A DNA stretch of 64,000 nucleotides from NCBI RefSeq assembly GCF_947499585.1, contig NZ_CANMOO010000003.1, forward strand, positions 62,001 to 126,000, in the 5' to 3' direction. This stretch comes from an uncultured Allomuricauda sp. (GTDB lineage Bacteria > Bacteroidota > Bacteroidia > Flavobacteriales > Flavobacteriaceae). The notes below the pieces were generated by a model that ran no database searches, was not told where the DNA came from, and saw nothing but the letters and a program-made list of their open reading frames with translations. A program made the position numbers and the translations under genes. This document shows, in pieces, positions 35,171-43,368 of this stretch (positions are counted from its first letter, which is position 1; each line of letters begins with the position of its first letter).

Positions 35171-36244
35171 ATGCATTCTCTGCTTAAAAGACAAATAAAG
35201 AAATTTTTCCCTAAGGAGTTCATAGAGCACCCAGAAATAGAGGCGTTCTTTAATTCCATTAGCAGATCATATTCAGACTTTGATGAAAAACTAAAAATGA
35301 TTCAGAGAGCAACATCTTTGAGCTCAGAAGAATTGTACCAGGCCAATCAAAGGTTGCATCAAGAAGCAGAAAGTCAACGAAAAGTATTGGATGCGTTAAG
35401 TAAGGCCGTTGCCTCAATGCAGCACAAAACAAGTGATCGCATAAATGGTGTACTGGATTTTAATCCACAAAAATTAGTTGAGGATATAGAAAAGCAGGCG
35501 CATAAACTTGTAGAGATAACGGCGGAAAAAGATATGCTCTTGAAAAATCTGGAACAGCAGAATGAGTCATTGAATAATTATGCCCATATGGTTTCACACG
35601 ATTTAAAATCGCCAATACGAAACGTGCATTCTTTGGTGAGTTGGGTATTCGAGGACGGACAAGATGGGTTTAAAGAAGAAAACAAGGAAAACGTACAGCT
35701 CATTTTTCAAAACCTATCTAAAATGGATGGTTTAATTGATGGTATTCTGCGGCATTCAACAATAGACTCTATCCAAGAAAGTGCTGTAATGATAGACCTT
35801 AATTTGTTAATTGATGAAATAGGACAAACTGTATTTGTTCCGGAAAATGTCAAGATAAAAAAAGGTAAAAAACTACCTAAACTATATACGGGCAAATACC
35901 GAATAGAGCAATTGTTCAAGAATTTAATTACCAATGCAATTACCGCCACAGAGGATAGAAGATATGGACAAGTGATTGTAGATGTAAAAGAAGAAAAGGA
36001 TGGTTGGCTATTTAGTGTAACGGATAATGGGAAGGGAATTCCCAAACACTTGCAAGCAGGTATTTTTGACATGTTTAAAAAACTTGAAAATAACTCAGGA
36101 GCCACAGGAATAGGTCTTGCACTGGTAAAGAAAATTATAAATTATTATAAAGGTGATATCTGGCTCTCATCTGGAGAAGGCATGGGTACCACTTTCTTTT
36201 TTACAATAAAAAATGACCATAATGACAGAGAAACCAAATCTTGA
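35171..36244 (+). CDS. Soluble histidine kinase, probable FIST partner
   Basis: A 357-aa cytoplasmic kinase. Residues 1-125 are mostly helical and coiled coil with no PAS domain, His143 (YAHMVSHDLKSP) is the phospho site, and the ATPase has DNGKGIP and ATGIGLALVKK. The catalytic core is close to that of the PAS kinase upstream, which suggests duplication. Its start follows the FIST stop with no gap, fitting a FIST-controlled kinase. It lacks a receiver; the Hpt gene overlaps its end by 23 bases. Confidence 0.9.
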   Translation: MHSLLKRQIKKFFPKEFIEHPEIEAFFNSISRSYSDFDEKLKMIQRATSLSSEELYQANQRLHQEAESQRKVLDALSKAVASMQHKTSDRINGVLDFNPQKLVEDIEKQAHKLVEITAEKDMLLKNLEQQNESLNNYAHMVSHDLKSPIRNVHSLVSWVFEDGQDGFKEENKENVQLIFQNLSKMDGLIDGILRHSTIDSIQESAVMIDLNLLIDEIGQTVFVPENVKIKKGKKLPKLYTGKYRIEQLFKNLITNAITATEDRRYGQVIVDVKEEKDGWLFSVTDNGKGIPKHLQAGIFDMFKKLENNSGATGIGLALVKKIINYYKGDIWLSSGEGMGTTFFFTIKNDHNDRETKS

Positions 36245-36545
36245 TTATATAAAGGAAATTTCAGGAGGGAATGAGGAATTTGAAAAGAAATTCTTAACGA
36301 TTATCCAGACGGAGTTTCCAAAGGAGAAAAACGAATATGTAGAAAATCTAGAGCAAGATAACTTCGAAGAATCTGCAAAGATTGTACATAAGATAAAACA
36401 CAAACTTGGTATTCTAGGACTTAATAGCGGGTATAAGCTTGCGGTTAAATATGAAGAAGACCTAAAGTATGGAGATACAAAGCTCAAAGATGAGTTTTAT
36501 GAGATTTTAAAATCCATTGAGGAATTTATTTTAAAGATAGCTTAA
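36222..36545 (+). CDS. Histidine phosphotransfer (Hpt) protein
   Basis: A 107-aa helical Hpt domain from ATG 36222. VHKIKHKLGILGL matches the Hpt motif H-x-I/L-K-x-x-x-x-x-L-G, making the His of VHK (residue 56 here) the phospho carrier. It overlaps the kinase gene by 23 bases and is followed 1 base later by the LytTR gene, so it probably moves phosphate between these kinases and receivers. Confidence 0.87.
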   Translation: MTEKPNLDYIKEISGGNEEFEKKFLTIIQTEFPKEKNEYVENLEQDNFEESAKIVHKIKHKLGILGLNSGYKLAVKYEEDLKYGDTKLKDEFYEILKSIEEFILKIA

Positions 36546-36546
36546 G

Positions 36547-37257
36547 ATGAGGTGTATTATTGTGGATGATGAGGCAAGTGCAAGAGCCATTGTGGAAGAA
36601 CTTTGCAAAACTATTCCGGACATGGAGTTGGTAGCGGAGTTTCCAAATGCATTGGAAGCGCTTAAGTTTATTAAACACACCCAGGTAGATTTAATTTTTT
36701 TGGATATTCATATGCCCAAGCTCTCTGGGATTGATTTTATAGAAACAGTGAGCAATCCTCCAAAAATTGTGTTGACCACGTCTGACAAAGACTTTGCAAT
36801 AGAGGCTTATCAATATGAATTTATAGTTGATTATCTGGTTAAGCCAATTTCTTCTGAGCGTTTTCAAAAATGTGCCTCCAAATTGGAAAATACATTTGGT
36901 GAAATATCACAGGAACAAACAGAAATAAATACAGTCCAGAACGAAGATGAAGATCTTTATATTAATATAGACCGGCGATTGATAAAGCTAAAGTTCAAGG
37001 ATATCTTGCTAATAGAAGCAAAAGGAGACTATATAGAGATACAAACACAGATTAAAAGGTACAGAGTGCACTCAACACTGAAGAAAATAAAAGAAAAATT
37101 ACCAGAGTGCAGGTTTCTTCAAATTCATCGTTCGTTCATAATAAATTTCACTCAAATAATCGACATACAAGACAATAGTGTTTTAATAGAAAGAAGTGTA
37201 ATTCCAATTAGTAGATCTAATAGACCGGAGTTGATGCAGCGATTGAATCTTTTATAA
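36547..37257 (+). CDS. LytTR-family response regulator
   Basis: A 236-aa regulator: receiver at 1-120 with D53 (FLDIHMP) and K in YLVKP, then a LytTR DNA-binding domain from about 140 (LIEAKGDYIEIQTQIKRYRV, LQIHRSFIINFTQI). It is the only clear DNA-binding output in the cluster, so it is the best candidate for control of the polysaccharide genes downstream. LytTR proteins bind direct repeats. It is translationally close to hpt. Confidence 0.94.
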   Translation: MRCIIVDDEASARAIVEELCKTIPDMELVAEFPNALEALKFIKHTQVDLIFLDIHMPKLSGIDFIETVSNPPKIVLTTSDKDFAIEAYQYEFIVDYLVKPISSERFQKCASKLENTFGEISQEQTEINTVQNEDEDLYINIDRRLIKLKFKDILLIEAKGDYIEIQTQIKRYRVHSTLKKIKEKLPECRFLQIHRSFIINFTQIIDIQDNSVLIERSVIPISRSNRPELMQRLNLL

Positions 37258-37362
37258 AAGAAAGAAAAATACTACAATTTATATGTCATTTTACGTTAAT
37301 ATAATAGACGCTTTGTGAAAATGTTGAACAGATTGGAATTTAATAATTAAATCTTTTAGCCT

Positions 37363-37665
37363 ATGTCATTAGAAATAAGGGAGAGTCGGGGAATCTTTGA
37401 AATATTGGGAAAAGTATCTATACAACATGTAAGTGCGTTGAATTCATATTTTGATTCCATCTTGGAACGCAATGAAAATATTGTGGTTAGTTTAGAAAAA
37501 GTAACCATGTTGGATTCAGCAGCTGCCCACTTCTTTGAAAAGCTCTATCAGAAATCTGGAAAGCAGAATAAGGTTATCTCTTTAATAGGAAGGCAGAACC
37601 AGAGTATTTCAGAAATCATGAATACTACAAAGACCAATTACATTCTCAGTTCTGACCGTGTCTAA
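37363..37665 (+). CDS. STAS domain protein
   Basis: A 100-aa STAS (anti-sigma-antagonist) domain: IFEILGKVSIQHVSALNSYF and VSLEKVTMLDSAAAHFFEKLY. In SpoIIAA-type proteins the phospho serine is the second Ser of D-S-S; here the motif is D51-S52-A53, so that residue is Ala. It may be locked in one state or use Ser52. No anti-sigma kinase is nearby. It follows the LytTR gene after a 105-base gap and precedes a glycosyltransferase by 27 bases. Confidence 0.8.
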   Translation: MSLEIRESRGIFEILGKVSIQHVSALNSYFDSILERNENIVVSLEKVTMLDSAAAHFFEKLYQKSGKQNKVISLIGRQNQSISEIMNTTKTNYILSSDRV

Positions 37666-37692
37666 TCCACACAGCTAAAAAGAGTTCAAAAG

Positions 37693-38538
37693 ATGAAAGT
37701 AACAGCTTACAAACCTTACTTTGGAGCAACACCAAAAAGCTTGAACGATGATGATTTTAATAAGCTAACTGCGTATTTTGAGCTGTTGGCTGCTGTTAAA
37801 AAACCAACGGTAAGTTTAATTGTGCCAATTTACAGAGCAAAGGAAACTTTGGTCGCACATATATATTCTTTGGCCAATCTTAAGACAATTATTCCCTACG
37901 AAGTCATTTTTGTAGACAATAATGCTGATGATGAAAGTTTGTCAATTCTTGAACAATTGGGTGCTAAAGTGGTTAGTGAAAAACAGCAGGGAATAACCTA
38001 TGCAAGACAAAGAGGATTGGAAGAGGCCAAAGGGCAAATTGTATGTACCATGGATCCAGATTCTATATATGATCCATACTACATAGATAAAATGGCTCTT
38101 CCTTTTTTTGTTGACAAAGACCTTGTGCTTTGCTATTCTGTTTCAAAAAGTTACGAAGATGATTTTCAACTTTCTTCCAAAATGAAGTTTCGGAACAAAC
38201 TGAAAAACATTTATTTCAGATGGAAGCTATCCCAGGATTTCACCACCAAAATTAAACACATAAGGGCAGTTTGCATGGCCATACGGAGAGATTCCATTCT
38301 TCCTATTGGATATGAAACGGATCTAAGGGCGGTATCTGGATGTGATGATGGCATGTTGGCCATTAAACTTTATAGTGTTGGAAAATTCAAATATATCCCC
38401 ATTGATGTCTATACCGCTTTGCCTCCAAAAAGAGAACCTGCAAAGCCATTTCCATTTTGCAATGAAAGGTTTATGCCTGCTAAAAAATCAATGGAAGAAA
38501 CTTATAAAGAATTAATTACAGAGGAAGTTATACAATAG
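37693..38538 (+). CDS. Family 2 glycosyltransferase
   Basis: A 281-aa GT-A fold enzyme: VSLIVPIYRAKETLVAHIYSL nucleotide-binding start, and TMDPDS as the D-x-D metal motif. GYETDLRAVSGCDDGM forms the acceptor part. No membrane helices. It lies between the STAS gene and the next receiver gene, so it is the first polysaccharide enzyme reached from the sensor cluster. Sugar and acceptor unknown. Confidence 0.85.
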   Translation: MKVTAYKPYFGATPKSLNDDDFNKLTAYFELLAAVKKPTVSLIVPIYRAKETLVAHIYSLANLKTIIPYEVIFVDNNADDESLSILEQLGAKVVSEKQQGITYARQRGLEEAKGQIVCTMDPDSIYDPYYIDKMALPFFVDKDLVLCYSVSKSYEDDFQLSSKMKFRNKLKNIYFRWKLSQDFTTKIKHIRAVCMAIRRDSILPIGYETDLRAVSGCDDGMLAIKLYSVGKFKYIPIDVYTALPPKREPAKPFPFCNERFMPAKKSMEETYKELITEEVIQ

Positions 38539-38828
38539 GTTTCAGAGTACTGTTTCACGTTTTGGCCTTCTAAATCACTTCTTCGTTTTTAATTTCTCTC
38601 TTCATACTTAACCAATATAATTTGGTCATGGGCTTGTGTGCCTAAAAGCCTTAAAAACAGCAACTTTTTTTTGGAACCTAACTGAGCATTGCTTGGTAAA
38701 ATGTTACTATCAATAAACTGCCGCTTACAACATACTACCTTGGTTTTACAACATAGAATTATCATTAAGTAATATTTATCCTACTTTTCAATAATGTTAA
38801 GTACTACAAAACTTAAAAAGGAAATACA
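38539..38828. other. 290-base intergenic region before the second receiver gene
   Basis: No coding frame is seen. The AATATTTATCCTACTTTT stretch (38771-38788) is the reverse complement of the GTAGGAT motif found before the LruC and rfbB genes. No clear terminator or TTG-N19-TAnnTTTG promoter was recognised. It probably contains the main control region of the polysaccharide operon. Confidence 0.4.
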
Positions 38829-39194
38829 ATGAAAATTTTAGTAGTAGATGATAAACAATCGCTAAGCGAATTGGTATCGCAGTTTTTAGGACAATCTTAC
38901 AATGTTACTACAATGGAAGATGGTTTGTCCGCATTGTCGTGGATGCAAGAAGGGAATATTCCAGATTTGATCATTACAGATTTAGAAATGCCAAACATGG
39001 ACGGTTTTGAACTTATTCAAAAGGTTAAAGAAAGCGGATATTTTGCAAACATTCCAATAATTGTGCTGAGCTGCAGGGACAGTAGCGCAGATCGCATTCA
39101 ATGTTTAAAATTGGGTGCAGATGATTATTTGGTAAAACCATTTAATCCAGAAGAACTGTTAATTAGAGTAGAAAAACTACTTATACGGGCTTAA
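38829..39194 (+). CDS. Stand-alone receiver-domain response regulator
   Basis: A 121-aa receiver with D7-D8, phospho-acceptor D51 (ITDLEMP) and K103 (YLVKPF). It has no output domain. It is 5 bases before a pseudo-receiver fused to a sugar transferase, so the two receivers may pair, with this one supplying the phosphorylation state. This is inference from adjacency. Confidence 0.92.
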   Translation: MKILVVDDKQSLSELVSQFLGQSYNVTTMEDGLSALSWMQEGNIPDLIITDLEMPNMDGFELIQKVKESGYFANIPIIVLSCRDSSADRIQCLKLGADDYLVKPFNPEELLIRVEKLLIRA

Positions 39195-39199
39195 GAATT

Positions 39200-40396
39200 A
39201 TGGAAGTAATATCGGATAAAAAACTTTGTCTTCTTTATGTGGGAACAAATCAAAAAGTGGTGGACCAATTTCTGGACTGCGGCCAAAAAGTAGATTTCCA
39301 TATTGCGAAGAATTCATTGTTGGCAATAAAATGGTTGGAAGAAAATGAAAATGTAGATGCCATTCTATGCGAAAAACAAATTCCAGGACAATCTGGTATA
39401 GAGTTTCATAAAGCTTTGAAGGAAAAGTTCGCTGACAATAGTTCCATTCCATTCATTTTAGTGGCCAAGGATAGAAACAAAAATGACTTGTCAGAGGCTG
39501 TGAAAAGCGGTATAGATGATTTCTATGTGCAACCACTTTCCATAACAAATATCTTGGATAGAGTTCAATTTTTAAAGGAACTTAAAGTCAATTTAAAAAA
39601 GGAGAAAATCGGCCCTCCAAAAGGATCGGATAAAAAATATAAGATTGGTTTTTGGAAACGAACTTTTGATATCACCGTGGCTGGATTTGCATTATTGTTA
39701 GGTTCTCCGTTTCTGATATTGTTTATTATCGCTATCAGGTTAGAATCCAAAGGCAAAGTCTACTACATTTCAAAAAGAGTGGGGACAGGGTATAAAATTT
39801 TTGACTTCTACAAACTACGCTCCATGTATCCAGATGCTGATAAGCGTCTAAAGGAGTTTCAGCATTTAAATCAATATGTGCATGAAGATGTAGAAAAATC
39901 CAATGAAGAAAGTACTGGGCAGGCATCTGATAAACCGAAAGGGACTGTCCTTTTTGGAGATGATGATGAAGTGGATGAAAATCTTCATAACAACATTCGG
40001 AAAGAAAGCGCTAAGAGTGCTTTTGTAAAGTTTGATAACGACCCCAGAATAACCAAAGTGGGTAAGATCATAAGAAAGTTGAGTATTGATGAATTGCCAC
40101 AATTGATCAATGTTCTAAAAGGAGATATGTCGGTTGTAGGCAATAGACCTCTGCCATTGTATGAAGCTGAAGTGCTGACTACAGATGAATGGACAGATAG
40201 GTTTAACGGACCAGCGGGAATAACAGGACTCTGGCAAGTAGAAGCTCGGGGAAGAAGTTCCAAAATGTCTCCAGAAGAGCGCAAAAGCTTGGATGTAAAA
40301 TATGTAGAATACGCTAATAGTAAATATGCTTTTTTGATTGACATGTGGATAGTACTTAGAACGTTCAAGGCGGTTTTTCAAAAAGAGAATGTATAA
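39200..40396 (+). CDS. Pseudo-receiver fused to phosphoglycosyl transferase
   Basis: A 398-aa fusion. Residues 1-125 have a receiver fold but lack its chemistry: the acidic pair is G15-T16, the phospho site is E58 (ILCEKQIPG) and the Lys is Q111 (FYVQPL). Residues 150-398 are a polyprenyl-phosphate sugar transferase of the monotopic type: membrane helix about 157-180, KLRSMYPDAD, catalytic D-E in LSIDELPQLINVL and GNRPLPLYEAE. About 55 acidic residues (215-272) are inserted before the DPRITKVG motif. It replaces the usual WcaJ-type membrane N-terminus. It should start repeat-unit assembly on the lipid carrier. Confidence 0.9.
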   Translation: MEVISDKKLCLLYVGTNQKVVDQFLDCGQKVDFHIAKNSLLAIKWLEENENVDAILCEKQIPGQSGIEFHKALKEKFADNSSIPFILVAKDRNKNDLSEAVKSGIDDFYVQPLSITNILDRVQFLKELKVNLKKEKIGPPKGSDKKYKIGFWKRTFDITVAGFALLLGSPFLILFIIAIRLESKGKVYYISKRVGTGYKIFDFYKLRSMYPDADKRLKEFQHLNQYVHEDVEKSNEESTGQASDKPKGTVLFGDDDEVDENLHNNIRKESAKSAFVKFDNDPRITKVGKIIRKLSIDELPQLINVLKGDMSVVGNRPLPLYEAEVLTTDEWTDRFNGPAGITGLWQVEARGRSSKMSPEERKSLDVKYVEYANSKYAFLIDMWIVLRTFKAVFQKENV

Positions 40397-41133
40397 TGAA
40401 GAAATTTTGGGGCTCTTTATTGGTTTTTTTAATACTACAAACAGTAGCGGGTCAATCTATCAATGAGTTCATAGATAAAGGACTAAAGGAGAATGACATC
40501 AGCAAGAAACTACCTCCAATAGATACACTTGTCCATATGGCCAAGGTTTATTCTCCTTTCGTGAAAGTCACTGTTTCCGAGCAGCAATATAGAGATGGTG
40601 TTGTTTCTGCAGAGCAAAGAGCTTGGTTGGAGTACATCAATTTAGAAGCAGGGTATAGCTACGGAATTTTTGATAACCTGAGCAACCAACAAATTGCAGG
40701 AGACCCAGGGAGTCAGACCCTATTTTCCACTGAGCAAAGTAGATACAATGTTGGTGTTTCTTTACGATTGCCATTATCTGCAATAGTGAACAGGAGTGCA
40801 AGAATAAAAAGTGCTAAGGGCGAAGCTAAAAAAGCACGATTTGAAACCGAAGTTGCCGAAATGGAGTTGGAACAAAAGGTTGTTGAGTTATACAATGATT
40901 TGCTCAAAGCCCATCGACTCTTTTTTATCTCAGGGTCTATTGTGGACAACTTCAGAGTCCAATCCATAAGGGCCGAAAAAGATTTTGCAAACGGAGTGAT
41001 CAACGTTACAGAATATACCCGTTTGCAGCAAATGATGAACCAAGCAACGATGAACTTTGAACTACAACGTTCAGAATTTATTTCTTCAATAATGGCTTTG
41101 GAAAGCATTATAGGAGCAGATTTGAATATTTAA
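40396..41133 (+). CDS. TolC-like outer-membrane protein, half length
   Basis: A 245-aa protein with signal peptide (MKKFWGSLLVFLILQTVAGQ) and one TolC-type repeat: long alpha-helical segments (AKGEAKKARFETEVAEMELE, RLQQMMNQATMNFELQ) flanking a strand region. Full TolC proteins have two such halves and about 400-450 aa, so this is a half unit that may assemble as more subunits. No frameshift is evident; the next gene starts 3 bases later. It shares an end base with the preceding gene. Role in export is inferred from the locus. Confidence 0.75.
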   Translation: MKKFWGSLLVFLILQTVAGQSINEFIDKGLKENDISKKLPPIDTLVHMAKVYSPFVKVTVSEQQYRDGVVSAEQRAWLEYINLEAGYSYGIFDNLSNQQIAGDPGSQTLFSTEQSRYNVGVSLRLPLSAIVNRSARIKSAKGEAKKARFETEVAEMELEQKVVELYNDLLKAHRLFFISGSIVDNFRVQSIRAEKDFANGVINVTEYTRLQQMMNQATMNFELQRSEFISSIMALESIIGADLNI

Positions 41134-41136
41134 AAA

Positions 41137-43368
41137 ATGAAGTTTAACCTGTTATTTTTTGTTCGTCTTTTACTAAGACATATAGGATTATTGGTAGCAA
41201 TGCCCATAATTCTAGCTTCTTTGGTGTTTTTCATGACTAAAGGTGAACCTAAGGTTTATAATTCCAAGGCTCGAATTTATACCGGTATTGCTACAGGCTC
41301 AAATATAGAACTGGAAAATACCAAAATCGATTTTAGGGCGACCAATACAGCCTATGATAACCTTCTTAATTTAATAAAAGCACGAACCACAATGGAAATT
41401 GTTGGTCTAAAGTTGTTTACGCAACATATGGCTTTGGACAGTGCGGATATTAAAATTATTTCTAGAGAGAAATATCAAAACCTAATGGAAGCTGTTCCAG
41501 AAGAGGTTAAACAATTGGTGGTGAGAGGTGATGTAGAGAAAACGTATGAAAACTTCATAGCACTTAAAGAATCCAACCATACCAATTTCATTTACAAAAT
41601 GATCAATTTGGATCATCCAGATTATAGTATAGAGAAGATTTCGGGGAAAGTAGGTATAAGACGCATTTCCAACAGTGATTTTGTGGATATTGATTTTGAG
41701 TCTGAAGACCCAGCGATTTGTCAAAACACTTTATTGATTCTCTGCGAAGTTTTTGTGCAGTTGAATGCAGATATTAAAGTGAACCAATCTGATGCGGTAG
41801 TTAAATATTTTGAAGGCCAATTGGGAAAATCCACTTTAAGCCTAAGAGGGGCAGAGGATGAACTTTTAAACTTTAATAGGACCAATAACATTATCAACTA
41901 TTATGAACAGACCAAACATTTAGCTGCGGAGAAGGAAGAATTTGAAATTAAATATTTTGAAGTCCAAAGAAAGTTTCACGCAGCAAAGGCTGTTTTAACT
42001 GTATTGGAATCCAAGCTAAAAACCCATGAGAGAAAACGAATTTCCAGTCAAAGCATCATGGGACTTAGAAAGGAACTATCAACCTTGAATTTTGAGGTCT
42101 CCATGAAAACATTGGGATTGGAAAAAGATTCTACCCAACTTGAAAAAGATGCTAAAGAAGTTTCTAAGAAAATGCAGCGAATAAGCGCATTGGAGAACAA
42201 GCTAGCCTCCCATATTGATACCCTGTACACCACAGATTATGATCCCAAGAGCATTGCATCTACAAGTGTGCTTTCAGACTGGCTGCAGAATACAATAGAG
42301 TATGAAGGCTATAATGCACAGCTGAAGGTGATGGAGCAAAAGCGTATGGAGTTTAAAGAATTGTACCAGGAATTTTCTCCGCTTGGAGCAACAATGAAAA
42401 GATTAGAGCGTAAAATTGACATTGCTGAGCGGGAGTATTTAAGCTTGCTTCACAGTCTTGGGCTGGCCAAACTTCGTCAACAAAATGTAGAGCTAAAATC
42501 CAATATAAAATTAACCGAAGTCCCATTTTTTCCTATTAGCCCAAAACCAAGTAAGCGTATGCTCTTGGTTATTGTTGCAGGTATGGTAGGCTTTGTTTTG
42601 GTAGCTGCTACAATACTTGTTCTTGAGCTTTTGGATGGAAACCTTAACACAGCAAAAAGAGCGGAGGATAAAATTGAGTTAAATGTGTCCTCTATTTTCC
42701 CTGTGATAAGTGAAAAGAATAAAAAATTGGATTACGATTACTTGAAGAACAAAGCAGTAAATGCAATTTCAAGGAACGTGATCCTAAATCAATATAAAAA
42801 GGAAAAAGAAAATGAACCGGTAATCAATATGTTGTTTTCTACCCAAGAAAATGAGGGTAAAACCTTCATCTGTAAACATTTGATTGATAAGTTATGCGAG
42901 TTGGACTATAAAATACTCCATGTTACCTATGATGAACAAGACCTTGGATTGACCGGAGATTACTACCATAAAATTATCTATACAATAAGTGATAAACTTT
43001 ATAAAATTTCAAATGTTCAAGAGTTTGATGTCGACAATACAATTTCAGATTTCAACATTTTTGACTTTATAATCCTTGAAATCCCGAGCATTATAAAAAA
43101 CCCGTTCCCCGTAAAACTGGCTTCAACCATGGATTATACCTTTTTGGTAACCAGGGCCAATAGAGCTTGGGGTGAAGCTGACAAGAATGCATTGAATTTA
43201 TTCAAGGAAGCCACAACAGGACCTGAACCTTCAATTATTCTTAATGGAGTAAAGGTGTTGGAAATGGAAACAGTAGTAGGCGATCTCCCTAAGGAAAGAT
43301 CATTGATTAGAAGTTGGGTAAAAAAGATTGTCCAGTTTAGATTTTTCACCAAAGAATCAGTAACCTAA
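41137..43368 (+). CDS. Wzc-like polysaccharide copolymerase with degenerate kinase domain
   Basis: A 743-aa inner-membrane protein. Helix 1 is at about 15-33 and helix 2 at about 470-493, with a large coiled-coil periplasmic part and the PFFPISPKPSKR motif just before helix 2. A cytoplasmic P-loop (STQENEGKT, about 567-575) matches tyrosine-kinase Walker A, but the Asp-rich A' motif is weak (VTYDEQDLG) and there is no tyrosine cluster at the C-terminus (RFFTKESVT). It probably sets chain length and couples to export rather than acting as an autophosphorylating kinase. Confidence 0.85.
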   Translation: MKFNLLFFVRLLLRHIGLLVAMPIILASLVFFMTKGEPKVYNSKARIYTGIATGSNIELENTKIDFRATNTAYDNLLNLIKARTTMEIVGLKLFTQHMALDSADIKIISREKYQNLMEAVPEEVKQLVVRGDVEKTYENFIALKESNHTNFIYKMINLDHPDYSIEKISGKVGIRRISNSDFVDIDFESEDPAICQNTLLILCEVFVQLNADIKVNQSDAVVKYFEGQLGKSTLSLRGAEDELLNFNRTNNIINYYEQTKHLAAEKEEFEIKYFEVQRKFHAAKAVLTVLESKLKTHERKRISSQSIMGLRKELSTLNFEVSMKTLGLEKDSTQLEKDAKEVSKKMQRISALENKLASHIDTLYTTDYDPKSIASTSVLSDWLQNTIEYEGYNAQLKVMEQKRMEFKELYQEFSPLGATMKRLERKIDIAEREYLSLLHSLGLAKLRQQNVELKSNIKLTEVPFFPISPKPSKRMLLVIVAGMVGFVLVAATILVLELLDGNLNTAKRAEDKIELNVSSIFPVISEKNKKLDYDYLKNKAVNAISRNVILNQYKKEKENEPVINMLFSTQENEGKTFICKHLIDKLCELDYKILHVTYDEQDLGLTGDYYHKIIYTISDKLYKISNVQEFDVDNTISDFNIFDFIILEIPSIIKNPFPVKLASTMDYTFLVTRANRAWGEADKNALNLFKEATTGPEPSIILNGVKVLEMETVVGDLPKERSLIRSWVKKIVQFRFFTKESVT

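Noticed and set aside
39200..40396. Two genes read through by an assembly error
   Set aside because: The frame is continuous with no homopolymer run at the junction, the linker is smooth, and the membrane helix of the transferase begins after a normal charged segment.
40396..41133. TolC truncated by a frameshift into the next gene
   Set aside because: The next gene starts 3 bases later with its own membrane helix and copolymerase domain; no second TolC half is found in other frames.
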